The translations under genes were made by a program, and so were the position numbers. Shown here in pieces: positions 48,055 to 58,300 of a DNA stretch of 64,000 nucleotides. Origin of the DNA: Microcaldota archaeon (GTDB lineage: Archaea > Micrarchaeota > Micrarchaeia > Norongarragalinales > SBBD01); NCBI GenBank assembly GCA_016212475.1, contig JACRGC010000009.1, forward strand, positions 1 to 64,000, in the 5' to 3' direction. The notes beneath the pieces are model-generated. The model searched no databases, was not told the origin of the DNA, and saw nothing but the letters and a program-made list of their open reading frames with translations. The number at the start of each line of letters is the position of its first letter. The stretch's first letter is position 1.

Positions 48055-50196
48055 ATGAAAAAAGCGCAAACAGCAATGGAAAGCATTCTTTTGGTAGCCG
48101 GAGCGATATTTTTCGTTGCAATAGTTGCAATGTCCACTCGTTCGCTAATCGTAGGCGGGGGCGAATCCGTCGATACCAAAGGAATAACTGTTGCATCAAT
48201 CAAGGCAACCGAGTTTATCGGAACGCCAACCCCTCTAGAAGTTGTTGTTTTCAAGCCATCCGTCAGTCCGCCTCCGCCAGCAACTGCTACTCCTACTCCG
48301 ATACCTCCATCAATTACCGTACCACAATGCAAAGTGGAAGGCAACGCGGCGTGGCTTTCATGCGATGCTGCAAATGTCTCATACGGAACGCGCTTGCAAG
48401 GAATTAGGGTTGCTTGCTTTGACCAAGAAGAAACGCAAGTCACCGTCAGGTTCACGTTGAAAAACATTGCAGCGGATGGCGAAATTGCTATGGGAATGGA
48501 CGATGCGCCCCAAGTTGTCTATGTAAATGATACCGCCACTTTTGTTCCGGATGCATCCGGAGGGTATTTCGTACTAACGCTTGGCACCGGCGCTGGAGCA
48601 GGAGTCCAATTGCTCGATAGCAACATTTACCGGCTGACAACAACTTGCACTGACGAAACGGCCCTAACTGCAACTGACAATCGGGAATGGACATTGCCAT
48701 ACGGCACGCTTTCAGCTGTTCATTTTGAGCCGGCAACCAGCTACACCCTAAAAACCGGTCAAACATTCAACTTTTCCGAAGTCCTAACCTGCAATGGCGG
48801 CGAGTGCTTTGACATCAAGGCGTACCTCGACCCAATTTTTGGGAATCCATCGACATTTGGGGAAGCTTATGTATCTATTTTGGACGAAACCAAACTTGCA
48901 GCAAGGTTCCGGATGGGTCCATTCCCTGGAATGCTAACAAACATTACCGCAAGGATACGAAACTGGGGAGATAGGAAATATTATTCGGCAATTTATGCGG
49001 ATAATTTAGGAGAGCCTGGAAATAAGATTGGAGATGCTTTAACTTATTCCGATACCTGGGGACAGCCGGCAGATAATGGAATTACCCAAACGGTTTTCAA
49101 TTTCAGCAGTGAACTTTTGCAGCCAAATCAATTTTATTGGCTGGCAATTTCTGTGGACGGGCCAAATCAAGGGGTTAGGGTATATTACGACCTTGTTGCA
49201 AACAGTTTTTCAAATATAACTTCCGGCCTGCCCCCGGCTTCAAGTTCATGGGGGCCGGCAATCATTCAAACTGATAAGAAATACCAGCTCTTTGCAACCT
49301 ACAAAGACGCCAAGACAATTGTTCCTTTTGGCAAAGGATTCCCATTCTATACTACGACTCCTAACCCAATCACCTGCTCTGGAATGAAGGGCGGATCAAC
49401 CTGCATTGTCAATTGGACCGTGGTTGCAAATTCCACCCCGGAAACTTGGGACTTTTTTGTCATCTATGATTCCCCAAGCAATCTCGTTCCAAACATTAAT
49501 GGAACGCACGTTCCTGTGACTATCAGAATCGAGCCATACTGCGCACTTGATAGACGGGTAGCAACGCTTTGCACCTGCGGATTATTTGAGCAATCGACCG
49601 GCTATTGCTGCACGGGCGGGAATTCGACGCTTGGATGCACTTTAAACTTCCCAATAAGGAACAAGAATGATGATGTAATGTATAACACTACGAATGGTAC
49701 TATCTATTCAACAGCTGGCGGCTCGAATACGACTATAATGTTTGGCAACCAAAGCAATGCAAGATATTCTGCAGCGCTTCTGTTTACAAATGTTTCAATT
49801 CCAAGCGGATATGCAATTGTCAATGCAACTTTGCGGATGTTTTCGGCATCTAGTCCAACCGGAATCTTCGTAAGGTTAAACATTACCGGCCAAGCAACGG
49901 ATAATGCCTCAATGATTTCCCCTTCGGAAAATATGCTACTCAGGCCGCGCACAACAGCTTATGCGCCCTGGTCAATCTCAACAGCTTGGAGCAATGGTTT
50001 AATTTATAACGCATCCAATATCGGACCAGTTATCAATGAAATTATTACGCGCCCCGGGTTTGCCGAAGGGAATTCCATCCTCCTATTCATTGATGACAAC
50101 AGATCGACCGGAATTGGAAACAATTACCGTGAATTATCGGCGTATGAATTAACATCGGCGCCATACAGGCTCAACCTAACCGTCTTCATCCAATGA
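48055..50196 (+). CDS. Large surface protein with class III (pilin-like) signal peptide
   Basis: MKKAQTAMESILLVAGAIFFVAIVAM N-terminus; long beta-rich ectodomain. Confidence 0.7.
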   Translation: MKKAQTAMESILLVAGAIFFVAIVAMSTRSLIVGGGESVDTKGITVASIKATEFIGTPTPLEVVVFKPSVSPPPPATATPTPIPPSITVPQCKVEGNAAWLSCDAANVSYGTRLQGIRVACFDQEETQVTVRFTLKNIAADGEIAMGMDDAPQVVYVNDTATFVPDASGGYFVLTLGTGAGAGVQLLDSNIYRLTTTCTDETALTATDNREWTLPYGTLSAVHFEPATSYTLKTGQTFNFSEVLTCNGGECFDIKAYLDPIFGNPSTFGEAYVSILDETKLAARFRMGPFPGMLTNITARIRNWGDRKYYSAIYADNLGEPGNKIGDALTYSDTWGQPADNGITQTVFNFSSELLQPNQFYWLAISVDGPNQGVRVYYDLVANSFSNITSGLPPASSSWGPAIIQTDKKYQLFATYKDAKTIVPFGKGFPFYTTTPNPITCSGMKGGSTCIVNWTVVANSTPETWDFFVIYDSPSNLVPNINGTHVPVTIRIEPYCALDRRVATLCTCGLFEQSTGYCCTGGNSTLGCTLNFPIRNKNDDVMYNTTNGTIYSTAGGSNTTIMFGNQSNARYSAALLFTNVSIPSGYAIVNATLRMFSASSPTGIFVRLNITGQATDNASMISPSENMLLRPRTTAYAPWSISTAWSNGLIYNASNIGPVINEIITRPGFAEGNSILLFIDDNRSTGIGNNYRELSAYELTSAPYRLNLTVFIQ

Positions 50197-50271
50197 GCGC
50201 ATTCTTCCAATCCGCCCTTCCCTTCCCTACGTATCCCTATTTTATCCCTTCCAGTTATATTTTTGGATATT

Positions 50272-50850
50272 ATGATAACCGGAGATAGCACAATTGGCGA
50301 AGTGGTTGCAAAATACCCTGACGTAGTGGAAGTAATGCTAAAGCATGGGCTTCATTGCATAGGTTGCGCGGTATCGCCGTATGAAACAATTATGGGCGGA
50401 GCGCTTTCACACGGGATGTCTGAAGATGAGGTTGAGAAAATGGTAAAGGAATTGAATGCAAAAATAAAATCGGAAGAGAAAATCAATGGCAAGAAGGGAA
50501 TAGGAAAATCCGGCGATATTGAAAAAGACGCCGTTTCACTAACAAAAGAAGCCGCGCTCAAGCTAAAAAATTTCATGAAACTCGAAGGAAAGGAAAATTC
50601 ATCACTTCGAATCACCCTTACTCCTGGCGGGTGCGCAGGCTTCATGTACGGGATGGATTTTACGGATTTGAAAACCAAGGAGGATTTGGAAATAGTAACC
50701 CAGGGGCTAAAAGTCCTAATCGACAAGCAATATCTTGAAAACATTGCCGGCACAACAATTGATTACAAGGAATCCTTGCATGGCAGCGGGTTTGTGCTAA
50801 AAAATCCAAATGTGAAAAGCGCATGCGGCTGCGGAAAATCATTTTCCTAA
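50272..50850 (+). CDS. DUF1858 domain fused to A-type Fe-S carrier (IscA/ErpA-like)
   Basis: 'TIGEVVAKYPDVVEVMLKHGLHCIGCAVS' then 'LRITLTPGGCAGFMYGMDF...SACGCGKSF'. Confidence 0.85.
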   Translation: MITGDSTIGEVVAKYPDVVEVMLKHGLHCIGCAVSPYETIMGGALSHGMSEDEVEKMVKELNAKIKSEEKINGKKGIGKSGDIEKDAVSLTKEAALKLKNFMKLEGKENSSLRITLTPGGCAGFMYGMDFTDLKTKEDLEIVTQGLKVLIDKQYLENIAGTTIDYKESLHGSGFVLKNPNVKSACGCGKSFS

Positions 50851-50914
50851 AAATAATATTTACTGATATGAATTACCAATCTCCAATCCCGTTGCTTGTT
50901 TTTTTGGTGAAAAC

Positions 50915-52402
50915 ATGGCTTACCCGCAAAATTCCAAAATCAAATGGCTTGCCTATTGTGAAAACTCCTTCCAGCAAGCAAAGCTCCAGTTAAAGCCGAT
51001 TTTCCTTTTAATTTCCGTTCCCTGGAGCAAATGGGGTGGGCTCTTTGAAAAAGAAACCCTTGAAGATGAAACCATTGCCAAAAATTTGAATGCGCACTTT
51101 ATTTGCATCTTTGCAAACGGGGATAAACGTGCGGATCTAGTTTCAAAATACGCAACAAATGGCCTGCCGCTAACGCAGATATTCGATTTCAAGGGAAATA
51201 AGCTGGCAAATTTTTCCGGCCATGTCGGAAAAGACTCTTTAATGGATTTGATTTCAAATGCAGCGAGTGGAAAAATCCCTATTGAAATCGAAAAAGCGCA
51301 GGTTTTGGAAACTACGGTTAAGCATTCCCTAACAAAAGAATCAATTTCAAATTTCCTTCAGGATTTCAATTCGCAAATCGCTTATGCATATGATGAACTT
51401 TACGCCGGATTTGGAAAAGGCCAAAAAGCGCCGTTAACGCACCTTCTAGAATACCTCCTTGCTCTGCATTCGCAGGATGGAAAAGCATTGTGGAGGGGAA
51501 TTGTTGAAAAAACCCTAAAGAACATGGAGCAAATTGCGGATTCGCAAGAAGGCGGATTTTTCAGGGCATCAAGCAGCCGCGATTGGACGGCTCCGCAATT
51601 TGAAAAAATGCTTGATTCAAATTCGCAAATCGCAAGCCTTTATCTAAAAGCTTACAAGGTGCTTGGAAACGATGCATTCAGGGCAATTGGCATTAGGAAT
51701 TTGGATTGGCTCTTGGCAACATTATATGACCCAAAAAGCGGCGCATTCAACGGCTCGCAGGACTCGGATGAGCACTATTTTCAAGCATCATCTGAAAAAC
51801 GAAAAAACCTTCCTAGGCCTTACACCGATCAAACAAAATACTGCAATTGGAACAGCCAGGCGGCAATTGCGCTTCTGCATTCCCATAAAATTACCGGAAA
51901 CCTAAAGTACTTTGAAATTGCAGACCGCACTTTAAGTTTTATAGCCAAGAATCTGCTCTCCAAAGCGGATGGGTGCTTTCATTATTACTCTGAAAAAGAA
52001 GGCGCAAAACTTTCGGGCAATTTGAATGACAATGCCTGGGCCGCAATTGCCTTCCTTGAAGCCTATAGGGTCGGCAAGCAAAAAGAGCATCTTGACCTAG
52101 CAACCCAAATCCTCAATTTCATGCTTTCCTCGCTTTATTCCAAGGAAAAAGGCGCATTCATCGAAAGAAACAGCAATAGCGCTGAAATGTATAGGGATAG
52201 CGAGCTAAAATCAGAAAAACTTCCCTATCAGGAAAATGCAATTGCAATCTGGGCTCTTTTGCAGGCATTCAATCACACCAAAGAAGAAAACTACCTGAGT
52301 GTTTCAAAGGAAACATTTGCAAATTTCCAATATGTAAGTGAAGATCTGGATTCTACTGCCCTATTTGGGCAAATAGCGCTTAATCTCCCATCGTATCTAT
52401 AG
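50915..52402 (+). CDS. DUF255/YyaL-like thioredoxin-fold + alpha/alpha-barrel protein
   Basis: 'WLAYCENSFQQAKLQLKPIFLLISVPWSKWGGLFEKETLEDETIAKNLNAHFICIF' and barrel motifs 'GGFFRASSSRDWTAPQFEKML'. Confidence 0.75.
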   Translation: MAYPQNSKIKWLAYCENSFQQAKLQLKPIFLLISVPWSKWGGLFEKETLEDETIAKNLNAHFICIFANGDKRADLVSKYATNGLPLTQIFDFKGNKLANFSGHVGKDSLMDLISNAASGKIPIEIEKAQVLETTVKHSLTKESISNFLQDFNSQIAYAYDELYAGFGKGQKAPLTHLLEYLLALHSQDGKALWRGIVEKTLKNMEQIADSQEGGFFRASSSRDWTAPQFEKMLDSNSQIASLYLKAYKVLGNDAFRAIGIRNLDWLLATLYDPKSGAFNGSQDSDEHYFQASSEKRKNLPRPYTDQTKYCNWNSQAAIALLHSHKITGNLKYFEIADRTLSFIAKNLLSKADGCFHYYSEKEGAKLSGNLNDNAWAAIAFLEAYRVGKQKEHLDLATQILNFMLSSLYSKEKGAFIERNSNSAEMYRDSELKSEKLPYQENAIAIWALLQAFNHTKEENYLSVSKETFANFQYVSEDLDSTALFGQIALNLPSYL

Positions 52403-52422
52403 CTGAAAATTAGGCGAAAAAA

Positions 52423-52833
52423 TTAGATCGAATCAGTCAATTTTCTTTGCATCATTAGCATCTCGCCATCCAAATATGAATCCCGTCCAACGCTGAAGTT
52501 TATGCCATCATTTTCATACCTTGGGATGATATGGAAATGCGCATGGAAAACTATCTGCCCGGCGGCCTTTCCCTCATTCAGGAAAACGTTTATTCCGTCG
52601 GCTTTCATTGCCTTCTTGACGCCCATGGCAACCTTTTGCACAGCTTCAATGAAATTCCCAATTTCCTTATGGTGGATTTGCGAAAAATGCGCATAATGCT
52701 TTTTTGGTATTACCAAAACATGGCCCTTAACCGCCGGATACAAATCCAAAAATGCAATGTGCGATTTATCCTCGTAAACCTTCCAGCAGGGAAGCTTCCC
52801 TTCTATGATTTTGCAAAATATGCACTCTTCCAT
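52423..52833 (-). CDS. HIT-family hydrolase
   Basis: 'CIFCKIIEGKLPCWKVYED', 'GKAAGQIVFHAHFHIIPR'. Confidence 0.93.
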   Translation of the reverse strand: MEECIFCKIIEGKLPCWKVYEDKSHIAFLDLYPAVKGHVLVIPKKHYAHFSQIHHKEIGNFIEAVQKVAMGVKKAMKADGINVFLNEGKAAGQIVFHAHFHIIPRYENDGINFSVGRDSYLDGEMLMMQRKLTDSI

Positions 52834-52896
52834 GGCAATATTTAACCCAAATAATGTTATTAAATATGGCTAGCGAACAGTACTTGTGAATTTAAC

Positions 52897-53490
52897 ATGC
52901 TAACCGTTGGATCCAAAGCACCGGATTTTTCCCTTAAAGCTAGCGATGGGAAAATCTACTCGCTAAAAAAACTAAAGGGAAAAACCGTTGTTTTGTATTT
53001 TTACCCAAAGGACGATACGCCCGGCTGCACGCTCGAATCCTGCGGATTTAGGGATAGGGAATTCGAATTTTCTCAAAGCAATGCAATTATTTTTGGCATC
53101 AGCCGCGACGATCACAAATCCCACGTTAGGTTTTCGCAAAAATACCGCCTTAATTTTCCCCTTCTTTCGGATGAATCAGGAAAAGTCTGCAAGGCATACG
53201 GTGTTTGGCGGGAAAAAAGCTTCCTTGGAATTAAATCCATGGGAATTGTAAGAAGCACCTTCATAATAGGGGAGGGTGGCAAAATAGAGGCAATTTTTGA
53301 TAATGTGAACCCTCTTGGACATGCAAATTCAATGCTTTTTGCATTAAAATTGCTCAGGGCAAAAAAGGAGAATTTCCGCGAGCTGCATTTGACAAGCCAA
53401 AACGCCAAATCAGATTCAAATTCCAAGGCAAGCTTTAAGGGCAATCAAAAATCCAAGAAAAAGGACTTAAAAAAACCGAAAAGGAAGTAG
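52897..53490 (+). CDS. Peroxiredoxin (BCP-like) with Lys-rich C-terminal tail
   Basis: 'FYPKDDTPGCTLESCGFRD'; tail 'KGNQKSKKKDLKKPKRK'. Confidence 0.92.
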   Translation: MLTVGSKAPDFSLKASDGKIYSLKKLKGKTVVLYFYPKDDTPGCTLESCGFRDREFEFSQSNAIIFGISRDDHKSHVRFSQKYRLNFPLLSDESGKVCKAYGVWREKSFLGIKSMGIVRSTFIIGEGGKIEAIFDNVNPLGHANSMLFALKLLRAKKENFRELHLTSQNAKSDSNSKASFKGNQKSKKKDLKKPKRK

Positions 53491-53494
53491 CGAC

Positions 53495-54076
53495 TTATTC
53501 AAATCTTTTGCTGGCAACTTGCCAATCAACCGATTTCATGAACGAAGCAATGTAATCCGCCCTCTTGGTCCCATAATCGAGCATGAACGCATGCTCAAAA
53601 ACATCAATGTTAAGGATTACTTTGCATCCGGCCAAATGCCCAACATCATGCTCATTTACCCAAACATTCAGGAGTTTATCGGAAGTTTGGTCGTAATACA
53701 AAATCCCCCAGCCAATCCCCCTGCTTGCAGCAGTTGACCTAAAGTCCTTTTCCCATTCTTCAAAGCTTCCAAAATCAAGCGCGATTTTTTTTGCGAGTTT
53801 TGAATCCGCATTAATTGCGCTTCCTCCTTTTTTCATTCCCCCAAAATAGTATTCGTGGAGCCGCATGCCGTTGAATTCCCATCCAAATCTTCGCTTCATT
53901 TCGGCAAATTCGGGCGTTGCTGCTTTTCCTTCCTTTGATAGCAGCCCCAGCTTTTCAATTAGCGTATTTGTGTTGTTCACATACCCAAGGTATAGCGCAA
54001 AGTGCGTCCTTAATGCGTTTTCGGAAAACCCCTCGGTTCCAATTAATGCTTCATAATTCTTGGCTTCGTATTTCAT
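53495..54076 (-). CDS. sod: Fe/Mn superoxide dismutase
   Basis: 'LRTHFALYLGYVNNTN', 'WGILYYDQTSDKLLNVWVNEHD', 'NIDVFEHAFMLDYGTKRADYI'. Confidence 0.92.
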   Translation of the reverse strand: MKYEAKNYEALIGTEGFSENALRTHFALYLGYVNNTNTLIEKLGLLSKEGKAATPEFAEMKRRFGWEFNGMRLHEYYFGGMKKGGSAINADSKLAKKIALDFGSFEEWEKDFRSTAASRGIGWGILYYDQTSDKLLNVWVNEHDVGHLAGCKVILNIDVFEHAFMLDYGTKRADYIASFMKSVDWQVASKRFE

Positions 54077-54201
54077 AAAACCACCCAATCTATTAGTGAA
54101 AAACAATATTTCCAGTAGAATATTAAAATCCCCCAAGGGTTAAATAGCAGTATGTTTTGAATACTTCTTTTAGGGGAAATAAGAATTGATTGGGGATTTC
54201 C

Positions 54202-54525
54202 ATGAAGCAAATGCATAACTGTTCGATCCAAAGCTGCCCGGTTTTGGAAATGGTGGATGTTTTCGAGAAGAAATGGTCGCTTAGGATTCTTAATGAGATT
54301 TATCTGGGCAATACGCACTTCAATCAGCTAAAGCGGCAAATCAAAGGAATTACGCCCGCACTTCTTAGCAAAAGATTGAAGGAATTTGAAAAGCAAAGCC
54401 TGATCTCAAGAAAACTTGCATCCCAATCAAACGATACCGAATATATTTTGGAAGAAAAAGCCAGGGAAGTTGTGCAATGCTGGGGGCTGCACTCAAAGCT
54501 TAAGGGCTTGAATAGGGCGAAGTAG
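54202..54525 (+). CDS. HxlR-family transcriptional regulator
   Basis: 'NCSIQSCPVLEMVDVFEKKWSLRILNEIYLGNTHFNQLKRQIKGITPALLSKRLKEFE'. Confidence 0.88.
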   Translation: MKQMHNCSIQSCPVLEMVDVFEKKWSLRILNEIYLGNTHFNQLKRQIKGITPALLSKRLKEFEKQSLISRKLASQSNDTEYILEEKAREVVQCWGLHSKLKGLNRAK

Positions 54526-55299
54526 ATGTCTGATTTGGAACTTTTGAACCTTCATGTGTCTATTGATGGAAAGAAGATACTCAAAGGCTTAACCCTGACC
54601 ATAAAGCAGGGTGAAACGCACGCAATCATGGGCCCAAATGGCTCTGGCAAAAGCACTCTTAGCAATGCAATCATGGGAAATCCCAAATATTCAATTGATT
54701 CTGGGGACATCTTGTTGGATGGTACGAGCATACTTTCCCTAACCCCCAACCAGCGGGCGGAAAAAGGGCTGTTTTTGGCATTCCAATACCCTCAGGAAAT
54801 TTCAGGTGTCAGCCTTGCCTATTTTCTAAGGAATGCATACAATGCTTCGCATCCGCAGAATGGAAAAATCCCAGTTATGGAATTCCACAAAAAATTGCAG
54901 GAGAAGATGAAACAGCTGAAAATGGATCCATCATTTGCGGATAGGTATTTGAATGAAGGCTTTTCAGGCGGCGAAAAAAAGCGATCTGAAATTTTGCAGC
55001 TTGCAATGCTTGAGCCAAGATATGCCATATTGGATGAAACCGACAGCGGGCTTGACATCGACGCGCTCAAAACCGTTTCCGAAGGAATCAATTTGGCCGC
55101 CAAAAACAAGCTTGGGATTTTGCTAATAACCCACTACCAGCGCATCTTGCGATTTGTAAAGCCGGATTTTGTCCATGTAATGGTCGATGGAAGGATTGTC
55201 AAATCCGGAACCTCTTCCCTAGCTGAAAAACTTGAAAAAAAAGGTTATGAATGGGTAATTGAGGAGCTAAAAGAAAAGGCGGCAAAAAATAGAAAATAG
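54526..55299 (+). CDS. sufC: SufC ATPase
   Basis: 'AIMGPNGSGKSTLSNAIMGNPKY', 'LFLAFQYPQEISGVS', 'FSGGEKKRSEILQLAMLEPRYAILDETDSGLDIDAL'. Confidence 0.96.
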   Translation: MSDLELLNLHVSIDGKKILKGLTLTIKQGETHAIMGPNGSGKSTLSNAIMGNPKYSIDSGDILLDGTSILSLTPNQRAEKGLFLAFQYPQEISGVSLAYFLRNAYNASHPQNGKIPVMEFHKKLQEKMKQLKMDPSFADRYLNEGFSGGEKKRSEILQLAMLEPRYAILDETDSGLDIDALKTVSEGINLAAKNKLGILLITHYQRILRFVKPDFVHVMVDGRIVKSGTSSLAEKLEKKGYEWVIEELKEKAAKNRK

Positions 55300-55350
55300 C
55301 AAAATCGTTTCATTCCGAAAAATTTCAATTTATCAAACTTCAATTCAATT

Positions 55351-58300
55351 TTGAGGGCTGAAAATTTCATGTCAAAAAATCCGGATACACAATTCAGGGA
55401 GCGGTTCGACCAAAAATACGGCTTTAAAACAGCTGGAAAATCCGTCTATGAATTTGAAACAGGGCTTTCTGAAAAAACCGTAAAGGAAATTTCGAAGGTA
55501 AAAATTGAACCGGATTGGCTCTCAAAATACCGCAAGGATTCCCTCCAATTGTTTTTCAAAAAGCCGCTTCCAACATGGGGGCCGGATTTATCCGAAATCG
55601 ATTTTGATGACATTGTCTACTATGCAAAGCCATCGGATTCCCAGGCAAACAATTGGGAGGATGTTCCAACGCAAATCCGCGATACTTTTGAAAAGCTTGG
55701 AATTCCGCAGGCTGAAAGGAAATTCCTAGCTGGCGTAGGCGCCCAGATGGAAAGCGAAAATGTTTACCACAGCTTGCAGGCGCGCCTCCATAGGCTGGGG
55801 GTTGTTTTTGTGGATCCAGATACCGCCCTTAACCCGACAAAAGAAAAAATCAAGCAGCAGAATTTGAATTATGAAACCATGATGATTGCGCACAAGCATT
55901 TCATAAAATGGTTTGGCAAAGTGATTCCAAAAGAAGACAATAAGTTCGCATCCCTAAATAGCGCCGTTTTTTCCGGAGGCTCGTTCATTTACGTTCCCGA
56001 AAATGTCGAGGTGGATTTGCCCCTTCAGGCCTATTTTAGAATAAACAAGGAAAACATGGGCCAGTTTGAGCGCACTTTGATAATTGCAGACAAGGGCGCA
56101 AAATTGCACTATATCGAAGGGTGCTTCACAAAAGGAACGCCTATTTTGACTTCGCTTGGCACGAAAGCAATTGAGGAAATTAAGGCAGGGGATGAGGTTT
56201 TAACCGATAAGGTCAGGAACAAGCGGGTTTACAAAACACAAGTCAGGAAGTACGCCGGCAAATTGTTTTCTATTAAATATTATGGCGATTCATCCAAGGA
56301 AATCAAGACTACTTCCGAACATCCGTTTTTGGCAGTTAGGCGCGAAAGGGAGGAATATAGGAATACGAATTGGAAAACGGAGTGGATGAACGCATCGGAT
56401 TTAAGGAAAGGGGATTATGCTTGCATCCCAATAAATCGCTTAGTTGATTCTTTGGATGTGCGGACTTTTTCCATAAGGAAGGGAAATGGCAGGCACGGAT
56501 TCAAAAACATTCCATTAGCTCTTCATACCGATAAGGATTTTTTCCGTTTGATTGGATATTACCTAGCTGAAGGGACCACTCTTGGAGAACATTACGTGAC
56601 CTTTACTTTCAATAAGAACGAACGCAAATACCTTGACGATGTGATTTCACTTCTGGCAAAATATTTTGGGAAAAAACCCCTCGAATACAAAGAGTACAAA
56701 AACGGGATTACTCTGGTATTATGTTCTACAATTGCTGCAAGATTTTTCAAGAACGAATTTGGCTTCAAAGCTGAAAATAAGCATTTGCCAAGCTGGGCGT
56801 TGCTTGAAAATTTGGAAAAGCAAAAAGAACTGATAAAAGGATATTGGCGCGGTGATGGCAGTTACATGTACGTCCAGTACGCCGGAGGAGTTAAGCGGAC
56901 CTTTAGGATAAATTCCATATCTGAAAAGCTAATTTCACAAATCCGCGATATTTTGCTTAGGCAAAATGTTTTTGCCTCCATAAATAAATCCCCAAGGGAT
57001 GGGCGGCATACGGTGTTTGCATTGATTATCGGAGGAGAATTCCTAATTCCATTTGCCGCCCTAGTCGATGTTTACCCATCCAACGAAGTAGCAGTTGGTT
57101 CGCAAGTCCAATTCCAAAAGCTACTTGGCGTAAATGCCAAATCATTTGTTAAAATTTCTGAAAGTTACGCGTTTGTTCCCATAAAATCAGTTTCCTTTGA
57201 GGAAGTAAATGATTTGGATGTCTATAATTTCAGCGTGGAAGATGATGAATCCTACGTTGCAAACGGGGTTGTTGTGCATAATTGCTCAGCCCCGCAATAC
57301 CGTGGAAAGAGGCATTCGCTCCACACAGCTGTTGTTGAAATTGTTGCGATGGAAAATGCAAAGGTAAGATACACGACTTTGCAGAACTGGTCATCCAATG
57401 TTTACAATCTCGTAACAAAACGCGCATTTGCGTATGAGAATGCGTATGTTGAGTGGTTAGACGCAAATATCGGCTGTCTTGCTGGCAATTCGAAGATTTT
57501 TCTGAACAATGAGATAAAGGAAATAAAGGATATTGAACGGGGGGATACCGTCTTATCCATTGATCAAAATTTTGAATTTGAAAGAAAAAAAGTAACTGGC
57601 AAGAAATATAGCGGGGCAAAAATGGTGTACAAATTAGAAACTGAAAACCACCGCGAGGTTTTTGCAACCGGCAATCATCCTTTTTTAGCAATAAAGAAAT
57701 CAGGAAAAAGACAGATTATTCGCTGGACTCCGCTAAACGAACTTTCGGAAAATGACTATGTTGGAATTTCCGGCGAAGTTCCGGATTTTGGAATCCCAAT
57801 GAAGATAGACTACAGCAAAAAATCAGGAAATAAAGATATCGTTTATCCCATCGAAACAACTGCCACGTTGTTATGGCTTTTAGGTTTCTACCTTGGGGAT
57901 GGGTATGTGCATGGCAGCAGGATGTATTTTGCCGTGCCTGAAAAAGACAAATCCCAAGTGAAAGTAATTGCGGGTGTCAGGCAGATCTTCAATCTTGATA
58001 AATATGAAAAAAGGCAGAACATAATAAGATTCAATTCGGTTGATTTAATCAACTTCTTTAAGCATTTAGGTTTTGAAGGGAATGCGCGCACAAAAAAACT
58101 TCCAAACTGGATAAACAAGTTGCCTCAAGAGCAAAAACGGGCTTTAATTGACGGTTATATAGACGCGGATGGTTATCGCCGCAAAGGGCATAAGAATATT
58201 TCAATTACAAGCGTTAACAAGGAGCTTTTGGAGCAGATCAAAATTCTGGCAATCTCCTGTGGTTTGGATGCGCGGAAAATAAGCAGATGGTCGAGAAAAG

